A DNA stretch of 64,000 nucleotides from CAVTQY01 sp963736975 (GTDB lineage: Bacteria > Pseudomonadota > Alphaproteobacteria > Acetobacterales > Acetobacteraceae), in contig CAVTQY010000001.1 of assembly GCA_963736975.1 (NCBI GenBank), positions 992,001 through 1,056,000 of the forward strand, written 5' to 3'. The position numbers and the translations under genes are program-made. Shown here one piece after another: positions 19,001 to 27,044 of this stretch. The first letter of the stretch is position 1. The number at the start of each line of letters is the position of its first letter. The notes under the pieces were generated by a model. The model did not search any database and was not told where the DNA came from. It saw nothing but the letters and a program-made list of their open reading frames with translations.

Positions 19001-19877
19001 CGGTGATCTCAGTCTGCGCTTCCGCGCTCCATGGCGCCTCGATCTGTTGCAGCGTCTCGCCGGCAGCCAGCTCCCCGGTCGCTGCGGAAAGCTGCGTTGC
19101 TGACAGCGGCTGGCCATAGATCGCTCGGTATGCAAGCGTGAGCTTCTGCTGGGCCTCAGCGGAGTTGGCAAGCGTTGTTTGCGCCGTGCTCAGTGGCACG
19201 CTCGCCATCAGCTGCTGCGTCCAAGAGGCCAGTTCGGCCGAACTGGGTATCCGTCCGAGCACCTGCTGATACAACGCGATGATCTCAGCCCGCGCTCTTG
19301 CGATCCACGGCGTCTCGACCTGCTGTAGCGTCTCGCCGGCGGCCAGCTCTCCAGTCGTTGCCGAAAGCTGCGTTGCTGATAGTGGCTGGCCATATATCGC
19401 TTGGTGCGCGAGTGCGAGCGTCTGCTGGACCTCAGCGGACTCAGAGAAAATAGTACGAATAGCACCGAGTGGCACGCCTACGATGAGCTGCTCGGTCCAT
19501 GCAGCAAAGCCGATAGGGTCGGGGTTTCGCCCGAGCACCTGCTGGTACAATGCGCTGATCTCAGTCTGCGCTTCCGCGCTCCATGGCGCCTCGACCTGTT
19601 GCAGCGTCTCGCCGGTGGCAAGCTCCCCGGTCGCTGCGGAAAGCTGCGTTGCTGACAGTGGCTGGCCGTAGATCGCTCGGTATGCAAGCGTGAGCTTCTG
19701 CTGGGCCTCGGCGGAATTGGCAAGCGTTGTTTGCGCCGTGCTCAGTGGCACGCCTGCCATCAGCTGCTGCGTCCAAGAGGCCAGTTCGGCCGAACTGGGT
19801 GTTCGTCCGAGCACCTGCTGATACAACGCTGTGATCTCAGCAGACGGGTTGGCAGCTGGGGTGGAATCGAGGGACAT
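16053..19877 (-). CDS. Large DUF4214-repeat protein with barrel domain and type I secretion-like end
   Basis: 1274 residues with no N-terminal signal peptide. Residues about 10-740 are tandem DUF4214 repeats of about 92 residues (EITALYQQVLGRTPSSAELA...): seven nearly identical, one degenerate. Then comes a domain of about 290 residues (VDSPYYSG-type motifs) matching the secreted protein at 13.9 kb, then a beta-rich tail. The C-terminal 70 residues (GTAASDEFDLVGDP, then ALSVSNFTFA) have the Gly/Asp-rich, hydrophobic-ended look of type I secretion substrates, and DUF4214 proteins are often surface or exported proteins. The start ATG has no strong ribosome binding site. Function unknown; an exported surface or carbohydrate-related role is my inference. 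Confidence 0.8.
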   Translation of the reverse strand: MSLDSTPAANPSAEITALYQQVLGRTPSSAELASWTQQLMAGVPLSTAQTTLANSAEAQQKLTLAYRAIYGQPLSATQLSAATGELATGETLQQVEAPWSAEAQTEISALYQQVLGRNPDPIGFAAWTEQLIVGVPLGAIRTIFSESAEVQQTLALAHQAIYGQPLSATQLSATTGELAAGETLQQVETPWIARARAEIIALYQQVLGRIPSSAELASWTQQLMASVPLSTAQTTLANSAEAQQKLTLAYRAIYGQPLSATQLSAATGELAAGETLQQIEAPWSAEAQTEITALYQQVLGRAPSSTELASWTQQLMAGVSLTTARTTLANSIEVQQKLTLAYRAIYRQLLWVTQLSTVTEKLAAGETLQQVEAPWIARAQAEITALYQQVLGRTPSSAELASWTQQLMAGAPLSTAQTTLANSAEAQQKLTLAYRAIYGQPLSATRLSTATGELTAGETLQQVEAPWSAEAQTEITALYQQVLGRTPSSAELTSWTQKLMAGMPLSTAQTTLVNSAEVQQKLTLAYQAIYGQPLSATQLSAATGELAAGETLQQVEAPWSAEAQTEISALYQQVLGRNPDPIGFAAWTEQLIVGVPLGAIRTIFSEFAEVQQTLTLVYQAIYGTSPGNDQLAADEQLLVDGDLLSQVEGILPYQGQLTAVYDTVFGSSTGNGFLAFLQSLAAGAPLSSVAMSIAGTPQAVSFLSNLCQQATGQPINSVQLIEAQRLLASGNSLSAIVGAFVSPVSDGITAWFSPIPPVNQQRLGQTGTQDYMDLFTPGAAWMSAASADSVFVITTQEAVWGSAEQLEQIFSYLNQHHIALAISGLMLPMGPSNIGVGVEGFSGGPGGMGPVAARIASLGGDLQYVVMDSPYYSGSQYTGVNAPQYSVAEVASQVAVNVAAIKAVFPNVEIGDSEPAPITSNIMEWANAYEAAVGAPLAFVQADIQWNMSWQEPLEELAQSLRSANIGFDVIYDGDGATTSAGWVTLAMERAAIIEFDPILRPDAGVIDTWTSLPANALPDNDPSTLSYLELEYTTLGALFRNGTLSPVANGAPLLTAPSTLSAAISAETPLSGISLALDEQTAQSTNVGVLLTTSTGLLYTPNNSNVSGNGTSSLVLSGSVTDVNTKLEALSYVGRTTGMDSLQITSLDGTGLPAQTTIEIDVKQPTALATETQLQAPSMNFISSADDAVIQGTAASDEFDLVGDPNPLTEILWFDPRQDVISIGRNLIQDFAALQSHMSATSGGATISLDATHSVLIVGVDPKALSVSNFTFA
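17920..19850 (-). repeat. Tandem 276-bp repeats within the DUF4214 gene
   Basis: The coding sequence contains seven near-identical units of 276 bp (92 codons) plus a diverged eighth. The block around CGAGCACCTGCTGGTACAAT recurs at a constant spacing. Two sub-types alternate (QQVLGRTPSS and QQVLGRNPDP), showing that duplication of more than one unit at a time has occurred. Repeat number could vary between strains or be misassembled. Confidence 0.85.
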
Positions 19878-20217
19878 TCTGGGGCCCGCGCGCTTCGGGC
19901 CGCAGGCAGAGCATCTTTGTGTCGCCGCCGTACCCGGGATGCAGAGCGGTTTTAGCCCTGGCGCAGCACTAGCGCAGCCTTACTAAAAGGAGGTTAAAGC
20001 GTGAGCTAGGCGGTGCTGTCCCGAGTTCTATCGAATGTGCCACGCAGTAATTGCGTGGGATCCCTGCACGACAGCGCTTCATGGGATTTTTCGTCGGGGA
20101 GACCTCTTCGCGATGATTCGTCTCAAGGATAGGCGCGCCGCTTGAAAGATTCTGGTTTTCGTCGCAGGGCGAGGTCAGGGTCTCACCCAGGTTCCATAAA
20201 TGGGCGCACGCGATTGC
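19878..20217. other. Upstream region of the DUF4214 gene
   Basis: About 340 bases between the DUF4214 start (transcribed leftward) and an IS66 scrap. It must hold the DUF4214 promoter if that gene is expressed, but I see no clear -35/-10 pair and no other gene. Confidence 0.4.
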
Positions 20218-20380
20218 GGTGGCGAGCGAACGGCCGCAGTCTATTCATTGATCGTCACCGACAAACTGAACGAGGTCGATCCGCGAGCCTGGCTTGCCGA
20301 CGTGTTGGCGCGCAGCGCCGATCATCCGGCGCCTCGCCTACATGAGTTGTTGCCCTGGCACTGGTCGTCCAGCCGCGGCC
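20218..20380 (+). pseudogene. IS66 tnpC C-terminal scrap
   Basis: Plus-strand residues GGERTAAVYSLIVTDKLNEV, then DPRAWLADVLARSADHP and LHELLPWHW are the extreme C-terminus of an IS66 transposase, from a different lineage than the 2.3-kb fragment. Confidence 0.8.
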
Positions 20381-20404
20381 TGCATCGCCCACCTCCGGAT
20401 TGCG

Positions 20405-20494
20405 GATTCCGATGAAAGCGGCCGGCGATTCCGATTGAAACCAGCCACCTGTTCCAACGGAAGCCAGCCGGTGATTCCGACGAAGCCAGCCGGG
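20405..20494. repeat. Four imperfect 22-24 bp direct repeats
   Basis: Units beginning GATTCCGATGAAAGC (20405), GATTCCGATTGAAACC (20427), GTTCCAACGGAAGCC (20451) and GATTCCGACGAAGCC (20473) follow each other without gaps. Multiple terminal repeats of this size are typical of IS21-family ends, where the transposase binds; I infer an orphan IS21-type end. They directly abut the IS256-like element. Confidence 0.65.
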
Positions 20495-20557
20495 GGCGAA
20501 AGGGATTGTCCCGGTTGCTGTTGAAAAAACCAAGGCTTGCGATGCCGAGTTGCGAAG

Positions 20558-21616
20558 TTATGCGGCTACGATGCGATGTTCAAGCGAAAGCTCTGTCGCA
20601 TGCGTTGCGTGATGCGCGGCGAGTGCGGCGCGGAGCAGCGGGAGCTGCTTGCATGCCTTCAATCGGCGAAGCCTTCGGCAGCCTCCTGCATCGCTGCCGC
20701 GGTCCAGCGCAACGCCATCGATGCCTCGCGTCAGCGTTTGACGTTGCGGCAGACGCGACGGATGGTGCACATCATGTTCTCGATGATGTTGGTGCACGCC
20801 AGCGAGCGGCGCAGCGGCAGCGGCAGGCCAAGCCTGATCACCGTCAACATCTCGTCGATGCCTTCGAGGATGGAGGCGGCAACACCGGGCGCCACCTGCT
20901 CCAGCCGGCGCGCGAGGTTGCGGATCAGCCGCTCGGCCCCCTGGGCATCGTCCAGCTCCCACGCCTGACGCAACGCGCACGCACTGAAGCATGCAGATGT
21001 TTCGGCAGCCGTTCGACAATGTTGCGCGCCTTGTGAACCTGACAGCGCTGGATTGGCGTGTGGACGCCAAAGGTGCGTCGGATCGCCTTGATCAATGCCT
21101 TCGACCCATCGACGATGAACAAGCGGCAGACCCGTGGATCCAACCCCCGTTCGACCAGGTTATCCAACAGCGCCTGCACCACCGCGGCATTCTCGGTGGC
21201 GCCTTCCAGCACGCCGAGTGGATGCTTGCTGCCCTCGGCATCGATGCCGACTGCCGCCAGCAGGGTCAGATCGTCGGCGACGTGCATGCCGTCGATCTGG
21301 ATCGCCAGTAGATCGAGCCGCGACAGATCGGCCGCCATCCATTCGCGCATCCGCTCGGCCGACAACGCCACGAACCGGCGCGACACCGCCGACTTCGACA
21401 GCCCCGCGCCGGCCGGCGCAGCGATGTCGCCCTCGGGCAGACGCACCGCACGCCCGAAGCGGCGGGTGGAGACGTTGATCAGCATCAGGTTCATCGCCCA
21501 GCGTCCCAGCCAGTCCTCGGACTGTGCCGCTTCCCAGCTCGGCAGGGCCAGCTCGGCCCCGTTGCCACGCGCGCGCACGCGGGGACGCGCGATCCCCACC
21601 TTGCCGCCATGGAAGC
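20558..21616 (-). pseudogene. IS256-like transposase, main part
   Basis: From FHGGKVGIARPRVRARGNG the gene runs through the catalytic region (LLAIQIDGMHVADDLTLLAA, RLFIVDGSKALIKAIRRTFG, PIQRCQVHKARNIVERLPK), loses frame near 20970, resumes as RQAWELDDAQGAERLIRNLA and RSLACTNIIENMMCTIRR, then loses frame again near 20735 before a final stretch FRRLKACKQLPLLRAALAAH-like. DDE residues are recognisable, but the gene is dead. The 5' part is at 23.0-23.3 kb. Confidence 0.85.
21612..21616. repeat. 5-bp target duplication GAAGC, left copy
   Basis: GAAGC here and at 23008-23012 exactly flank the inserted IS3-family element. Removing the element and one copy rejoins the IS256-like transposase codons (KLGF before, HGGKVG after) in a continuous frame. 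Confidence 0.85.
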
Positions 21617-21646
21617 TGTAGTTGCCTCCGAATAACCGGACAGGGC

Positions 21647-22552
21647 TTAGTTCTTACGAGTGGTCCACGGCCGTGCTCGCGTCAAGCCAGACGCTTCGCG
21701 TCTCCGCGCTCCGCGGGCTGACGGGCTTGACCCGACCCCGTCCGTGGACAGTGCGCTGTGATGCGGTCGGCGCGGTGCGCCGACCGCGTATTCGGTCGCG
21801 CCATTTTTCGCCACAACACGGAACTCGCGCGGTGATCGATAGCGGAGCGATTTGTGCGGATGGACCGAGTTGTAGTGCTCGAACCAGCTATTGAGCTGAT
21901 CGATCACAGTGGCAGCATCGGGACATGGGCGAACCCGTGCATAGTCCCGCTTGATGGTCTTCACGAAGGCCTCGGCCATGCCGTTCGACTGCGGGCTCTG
22001 GATCGGCGTGATGCGCGGCACCAAGCCGATCAGCCGCGCCAGCGCACGGGTCTCGGCGGCGGTGTAGGGCGAGCCATTGTCGGACAACCACTCGATCAGT
22101 TTCGGCAGCTCGTTCGCCAGGCCGAAGCGTCGTTCCACGCTCTCCACCATCAGGTCGCGGATGTCGCTGCCCTCGCCATTGTCGCAGCCGATTTCGAACC
22201 CGTCCGAGCACCACCTTGTATCGGACTGATCAACTGCGACCCGGCCATCGTGACGCCGTTCAATGCCGGTGCTGGAATGGCGCTGCAGCAGCAGGCCGTG
22301 CACCTTCATCAGCCGATAGACCCGCTTGACGTTCACTGATGGGGCACCGGTCTGCTCGCGGGAGCGGCGCAGCAGCGCATGGACGCGGCGGTAGCCATAG
22401 GTCGGCAGGTCGGCGATCAGCTCCTTGATCTCGGCCACCAACGCTGCGTCCGGCTGAGGCCGGCGCCCACGGCATAGCCGGACGGTTGTCGGCGCTGCCT
22501 GAACCGCCATGTTCGACCGTGCTACGCTGAGCGTATCCGCCACCGTCTTCAT
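21647..22552 (-). CDS. IS3 (IS2-like) OrfB with an internal deletion
   Basis: About 300 residues with the integrase core: DLPTYGYRRVHALLRR, DTRWCSDGFEIGCDNGE (first Asp), WLSDNGSPYTAAETRAL (second Asp), GMAEAFVKTIKRDYAR (Glu) and the end block HKSLRYRSPREFR. Between CDNGE and SDIRDLMVESV about 25 residues usually found in this group (the VRVAFALDC segment) are missing in frame, so activity is doubtful. The last 50 residues run past the normal end. Confidence 0.8.
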   Translation of the reverse strand: MKTVADTLSVARSNMAVQAAPTTVRLCRGRRPQPDAALVAEIKELIADLPTYGYRRVHALLRRSREQTGAPSVNVKRVYRLMKVHGLLLQRHSSTGIERRHDGRVAVDQSDTRWCSDGFEIGCDNGEGSDIRDLMVESVERRFGLANELPKLIEWLSDNGSPYTAAETRALARLIGLVPRITPIQSPQSNGMAEAFVKTIKRDYARVRPCPDAATVIDQLNSWFEHYNSVHPHKSLRYRSPREFRVVAKNGATEYAVGAPRRPHHSALSTDGVGSSPSARGARRREASGLTRARPWTTRKN

Positions 22553-22938
22553 GGCGTGCCGTCCTGACCGGAGAAGGGCGAGCGCAACAGCCGTTTTTTT
22601 GGCTGTGCGATATCCAAGGCTTCACGCAGGATCTCGGTCTCCAGCGTCTTCTTGCCAAGCAGGCGCTGAAGTTCCCGCACTTGGTGTTGCAGAGCGCGGT
22701 AGTCGGATGCGGGCACCACTTCCTCGCCGGAACCGACCGCTGATAGAGCGCCCGCGGCATAGAGCCGCCGCCAGGTGAACAGCTGGTTCGGTTGGATGCC
22801 ATGCTGGCGGGCCACAAGGGAGACCGACATCCCCGCCGCGTAGGTCTCCAGCACGATCCGCGCCTTCTCCTCCGCCGGCCAGCGCCGCCGCCGCTGAACC
22901 GACGTGATGACCTCAACCCGGTCGATCTTCCCAGTCAT
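22549..22938 (-). CDS. IS3 (IS2-like) OrfA
   Basis: A 129-residue protein with helix-turn-helix RRRRWPAEEKARIVLETYAA and SVSLVARQHGIQPNQLFTWR, and a C-terminal helix REALDIAQPKKRLLR, typical of IS2-group OrfA. ATG 22938 is preferred to the upstream alternative. It overlaps orfB by a few bases. Confidence 0.85.
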   Translation of the reverse strand: MTGKIDRVEVITSVQRRRRWPAEEKARIVLETYAAGMSVSLVARQHGIQPNQLFTWRRLYAAGALSAVGSGEEVVPASDYRALQHQVRELQRLLGKKTLETEILREALDIAQPKKRLLRSPFSGQDGTP

Positions 22939-23012
22939 AGACACAGGCATACTCCTGGTTCTTAGCCAAGGGGGACACCCTGTCCGGTCAATTCGGGGGC
23001 CGCTTCAGAAGC

Positions 23013-23265
23013 CGAGCTTGGCCGTGGTGCGGCCCCACCGATGACCGCGACGACCGCGGCCGCGCTCATGGCGGGCGCCACACAGTGCGGCCGCGTCCCG
23101 CTCCATCATCTCAGTCAAGTTCGCGATCCCGGCGGTCAGACAGAACCGCTCGAAGCTCGCTGTGACGCTCTCCCACGCCGCCTCAATGCCGGGCGTGACA
23201 AGGCTGGCGGCTGTGCTATTATTCCTCAGGCGTTGCCCTTCCTCGTGGATTCGACAGGCGGGCAA
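23013..23265 (-). pseudogene. IS256-like transposase, 5' part
   Basis: Residues SFERFCLTAGIANLTEMMER and RRGHRWGRTTAKLGF form the N-terminal region that continues at 21616 once the nested element is removed. The first codon of the open frame is a TTG; a good ATG is lacking, so the real start may be altered. Confidence 0.75.
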
Positions 23266-23361
23266 CGCCGATCCTCCACTACTATTTCAACATGCTACGG
23301 GACAGTCCCGGTGAAAATTGTTAGATAGACAGGAGATTAATTCAGGACCGACAAACGCCAG

Positions 23362-25821
23362 TCACTCGAGTACAGGTACATCTTTTGGCCCAGCGTTAAT
23401 CCGAAGCACAAAGTTGGCGGGAGTTTGTGCGTAGGTCCCAGAAATTCGAATTTCCTGCCATTGGTCACGTTTCGATAAATCTCCGACTAGATGGGTGGCA
23501 TTCTTCAGATTTGACAACTCCAAGGCAACTTTCCCACCCCTAAAGCTCTTCGGAATCCAAATCTGACACGATACAACGCAAGTTTGCGGCATCCGAGCTT
23601 GTCGTACCTCCAGCCAACCGAAGTTATTATCATCGACTGCCTCACTAGCTGCATGTCTTAGGACAAGAGTTCCCTCCACAGGAGGTGGAAGATGGGACGT
23701 AGGCGATGCTGGCAATGGTTGCGTCCCACCATGCCAAACAGCCTGCAGATCTTCGTTTGCTAAAATGGAGAACTGCACTGGACGGGGTTTGGGTTTGATG
23801 TCGTCCGTCAGCGCCGCCCATACGGCATCGACCGAGACACTGAAATCATGGAAACCGTTACCAACATCTTCACCGAAGATGGCGTGATATGAAAAGCCAA
23901 GGGCCTGCGCGATGGTGGCGTATGAACTCGTGCCTACGCTTCCATTGAAAAGCTCCACCACACGTGGGCGGCCGGGATGAAATGCAATATGAGTCAACCC
24001 CATCCCATGAGGTGCTACGATGACGCTTGCTCCTCGGACTATGGCGATCTGCTCAGGGACCGACATCTCGGCAAGGCGCACCATTGAAAATCCGAGACTG
24101 GATAGCCCTGGCCATAGTTCTGCTTCGTTTACTATTCTCCGTAGCGACGCATCGGCTCGAGAAATATATATTTGGTCGAACTTACCGGTGCTCGTTAGAA
24201 CGCCCCTTGTAATATCGCGTATCAACGCGACCGAATACGGATGGGCCGTATGAGCCGGATGCATAGGAGCGCGCTTTAGATCAGAGAAGAAAAAGACGGA
24301 GGATGGAACATGCCATACCTCCTCTTGAGCAGGAAAGACGAACTGCTCAGGCTTTAATCCATAAATCTTGCACATTCTGCCTATTACAATCCGCTGAAAC
24401 GGACCGCCAATGCCACCCATTAGAAACGTAAACGAGGAGTACGGCTTGGAGGTAGCCGAAAGGAAGTGGCTCAGCCGCGGCATCCAGTCAAAAAGGAAGT
24501 GCGAAAAGTTGCTACCACTAAATATATCCTGCACTATAACAACTGAATTATCAATAACTCTATCCCTCGATCTGAGTATCTCGCTAGAGTAAGCATGAGT
24601 TGATGCCGCTGGCCAATACACTTGGTCAGATGCCCTAAATACCTGATAGCCCTCTGGGGTCACAAAAATATCACACCCATTTATTTCATAAAGGTCCAAC
24701 GATCTGCGCACAGGACTGGCCATTCCCTTCTCGAGGGGATACGGGAGCGCGGATCCGACCAAGGTGTTCACAGAAGGCGGCAGTAACTGCAAATTAGCTA
24801 ACCCGTCGACCTCCAAAGGCCGCATATAATACCTTGCTCCGAGCAGCTGCGCGGCGACGGAGCCTTGGATAATCTCGAAGTCCGGCCCGAATATGTCCGC
24901 CTGCGAGCACCGATGACCGGCTTGATTGAGCTTCTCGACGATCCGTTTCATAATTGATCGGCGAATTCCTTCCCAGGTCGGTCCGCAGAAGCGACTGTAG
25001 CGCTCGACGAGCTCGGCAGCCCCGAGCTCCGTGTCGGCAAGCGCCGAGAACTCCACTCGACAGCTTTCCCGCCACTTGCTGGCGGACGCAGGGTCGGAGT
25101 GAATCGTCTCGGCGGGCATTTGAGCCATCTCTGGGGTGAACACACCACCGGTTGGCTTGGTGATGCGGCACTTGTCGTTGACATTCTCTATAGGAGTTAA
25201 TCCAAGATGAGAAAAAAAGTCATCAAACGCGCGCTTAACATCGGGCCAATCATTCCCCTCGCGGTAGTCATCGCCGATAAGAATTCCGCCTGGTCTAAGT
25301 TCTGGCCACCATACTCGCAAATCCTGAGAAACAGCGGCGTAGTCATGCGCTGCATCAATGTGGAGAACATTCGGCTGGATACCGCTCATCTTAAGTACCA
25401 TGGCAGCATTCACCGAATCAAGCGGCAGCGGCACCACGAAATCTTCAAGGCGCTCATGAAGTATGTTCGCAATAAATGTAGCGAAAAGTGATTGTCTCCC
25501 GGAAAATCTCGTGAGATCCTCAAACCACTTTGGATCCATCCAATGCTCCCAGGAGCCAAGCCATGTATCCACCGATATCACAACGCCATCGGAACCTAAT
25601 TCCTTCATGCGACGTGCAATATGCACCGTCGAAGCGCCCTTCCAGACGCCTACCTCTACGACCACCGGCTGGACGCGGGCCTCTATGGCTTCAGTCAAAT
25701 ACCGGTGGGTGCTGGCCCCCCATCCTTGGAGATCCGGCACAACCTTGCCCAAAGCGGAGTCTTTGAATGGATCTCGATCTCGCCAAAGTCTACGAAGAAC
25801 GAAGGAGCGAAGGGTTCTCAT
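23362..25821 (-). CDS. Fused SAM methyltransferase and GT61-type glycosyltransferase
   Basis: 819 residues from the ATG at 25821; the open frame extends 57 codons further upstream but that part looks like flanking IS sequence. Residues about 35-220 form a class I methyltransferase of the macrocin-O/cephalosporin-type group: VVVEVGVWKGASTVHIARRM, VISVDTWLGSWEHWM, VLHIDAAHDYAAVSQDLRVW, GGILIGDDYREG. Residues about 390-690 form a GT61 (DUF563) glycosyltransferase: IVQDIFSGSNFSHFLFDWMP, QIYISRADASLRRIVNE, IVAPHGMGLTHIAFHPGRPR. A C-terminal part of about 130 residues is beta-rich and may bind carbohydrate. Likely role: glycan or surface polysaccharide synthesis with methylation; substrates unknown. 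DNA is visibly A+T-richer than its flanks, suggesting transfer. Confidence 0.75.
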   Translation of the reverse strand: MRTLRSFVLRRLWRDRDPFKDSALGKVVPDLQGWGASTHRYLTEAIEARVQPVVVEVGVWKGASTVHIARRMKELGSDGVVISVDTWLGSWEHWMDPKWFEDLTRFSGRQSLFATFIANILHERLEDFVVPLPLDSVNAAMVLKMSGIQPNVLHIDAAHDYAAVSQDLRVWWPELRPGGILIGDDYREGNDWPDVKRAFDDFFSHLGLTPIENVNDKCRITKPTGGVFTPEMAQMPAETIHSDPASASKWRESCRVEFSALADTELGAAELVERYSRFCGPTWEGIRRSIMKRIVEKLNQAGHRCSQADIFGPDFEIIQGSVAAQLLGARYYMRPLEVDGLANLQLLPPSVNTLVGSALPYPLEKGMASPVRRSLDLYEINGCDIFVTPEGYQVFRASDQVYWPAASTHAYSSEILRSRDRVIDNSVVIVQDIFSGSNFSHFLFDWMPRLSHFLSATSKPYSSFTFLMGGIGGPFQRIVIGRMCKIYGLKPEQFVFPAQEEVWHVPSSVFFFSDLKRAPMHPAHTAHPYSVALIRDITRGVLTSTGKFDQIYISRADASLRRIVNEAELWPGLSSLGFSMVRLAEMSVPEQIAIVRGASVIVAPHGMGLTHIAFHPGRPRVVELFNGSVGTSSYATIAQALGFSYHAIFGEDVGNGFHDFSVSVDAVWAALTDDIKPKPRPVQFSILANEDLQAVWHGGTQPLPASPTSHLPPPVEGTLVLRHAASEAVDDNNFGWLEVRQARMPQTCVVSCQIWIPKSFRGGKVALELSNLKNATHLVGDLSKRDQWQEIRISGTYAQTPANFVLRINAGPKDVPVLE

Positions 25822-26039
25822 GGGGTCCGAATTCAATGCTAGCCAGCAGGCGTATGCTCTTCTAAATCGGATGACCCAGGGCCGCAACCCGTTGACCTGA
25901 GAGTGTCCTGAGACGGTAATCACCTGACAGTTGGCCACACCTGCTCCGCGCCCGACCGTCAAGCGTCTGGGGAGCGGAGTCGGTGTGGCCATGCTGCTCT
26001 TAGCGGGGATTAGGATGGTGTTGCGAGTGCAAGGTCCAT

Positions 26040-26445
26040 CTGCAGAGCGCGACTGCGCCAGCCGCTACGCCTGGGCGCGCCTCTATGCCAACAAGCTGCG
26101 GTCATCGCGGTGCAGTTGCTCAACAACGATGTGCTGCTCACCTTCGAGCAGCATGGCGCCAAGGTCGAGGCCGTGTTGAGCGACGACGGCCGCGAGTTTT
26201 GTGGCCGGGAATATCAGCACCCCTATGAGCTGTTCCTGCAGCTCGAAGGTCTCGAGCACAACCGCAACCCGGGTTAGCCGGCCGCAGTCCAACGGCGTCG
26301 TCGAGCGGTTGCACCGAACCCTGCTCGACGAGCACTTCCGGGTGAAGGGTCGCAAGACCTGGTTCGAGACTATTGAGGAGATGCAGACTGCGCTCGATGA
26401 CTACAGGCTTGTTTATAATACCGTGACCTGTTGGGACTTCCTACC
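26040..26445 (+). pseudogene. IS481-type transposase remnant
   Basis: The pieces YAWARLYANKL, VLLTFEQHGAKVEAVLSDDG followed by REFCGREYQHPYELF, then (next frame) SRPQSNGVVERLHRTLLDEH and ETIEEMQTALDDYRLVYNT form the integrase core and end of an IS481/IS3-like transposase. Two frameshifts and the missing N-terminus make it a relic. It lies immediately upstream of the methyltransferase-GT61 gene. Confidence 0.75.
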
Positions 26446-26965
26446 CTGAGTGCAAGGGAAAGTTGGCGGGGCGGTAACCCCCGCCTGCGGTGCGGTACAG
26501 CTTACACCAAAGCTGAGACGGAAAAAGCTCCGGTCCACGCTGATGGTAAATTCGGCTGCTGGAGTGCATCTGAACCGGCGTCCGGTGACATTCGGAACGA
26601 TCGCTCGCGGTTGACGGCATCATCGATTGTTTCGCGGCGGCACAGCGCCGTCAAGCCCTGCGCCTTCGGCGCACCCGCTGGCGCGGGCTTCGGGGCTTGA
26701 CCGCGCCGCCGCGAGGAGGGCATTCACGCCGTGAACGGCTCGCCCTGTCATCGCGCTCCCGGTTGGGTAGCACGCCGGTCAGGCGGTGTATGGGATTAGC
26801 GAGCCGGGAGCCCAGTCCCCTATGGGGTAGCTGGCTGGTCGAAGTAAGGATCGAACGGCGTTTGTCGCTGCAGGAGGATGCATGCGAGGGCAAGGAGCCT
26901 GTCGGCGACACCGCGGATAGCACGCCCATGCGAGTGGCCGCGTCTTCGTAGAGCGGCGTAGCGCC
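26446..26965. other. No gene recognised
   Basis: About 520 bases with short frames only. A palindromic GC-rich stretch around 26650-26720 (AAGCCCTGCGCC...GGGGCTTGA) could be a mobile-element end. Nothing can be named. Confidence 0.4.
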
Positions 26966-27044
26966 TGAGGTGGACCCCACCACGAGGACCATTGGGTCCG
27001 GTTTCTTAGTTGGAAGTGCTGCCGCTCCGATCTCCTGTTGGTTA

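Larger units (their letters stand above)
21617..23007 (-). mobile_element. IS3-family (IS2-like) element, 1391 bp
   Basis: The ends read inward as TGTAGTTGCCTCCGAATAAC and TGAAGCGGCCCCCGAATTGA, both continuing into CCGGACAGGG. They are flanked by GAAGC on both sides. The element carries an orfA and an orfB on the minus strand and is inserted in the IS256-like transposase. This is a clean, recent-looking nested insertion. Confidence 0.9.
20502..23309 (-). mobile_element. IS256-like element containing a nested IS
   Basis: Matching ends GGGATTGTCCCG...GTTGAAA (20502, rightward) and GGGACTGTCCCG...GTTGAAA (23309, leftward) bracket a mutator-type transposase gene that is split by another insertion. 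Subtracting that insertion leaves about 1.4 kb, the usual size. The bases just outside (GGCGAAA left, GGTGAAA right) may be a decayed target duplication. Confidence 0.75.

Noticed and set aside
17920..19850. Regularly spaced repeats that could suggest a CRISPR array
   Set aside because: The repeats are 276-bp coding units within one open frame, with no short repeat/unique spacer pattern and no cas genes.
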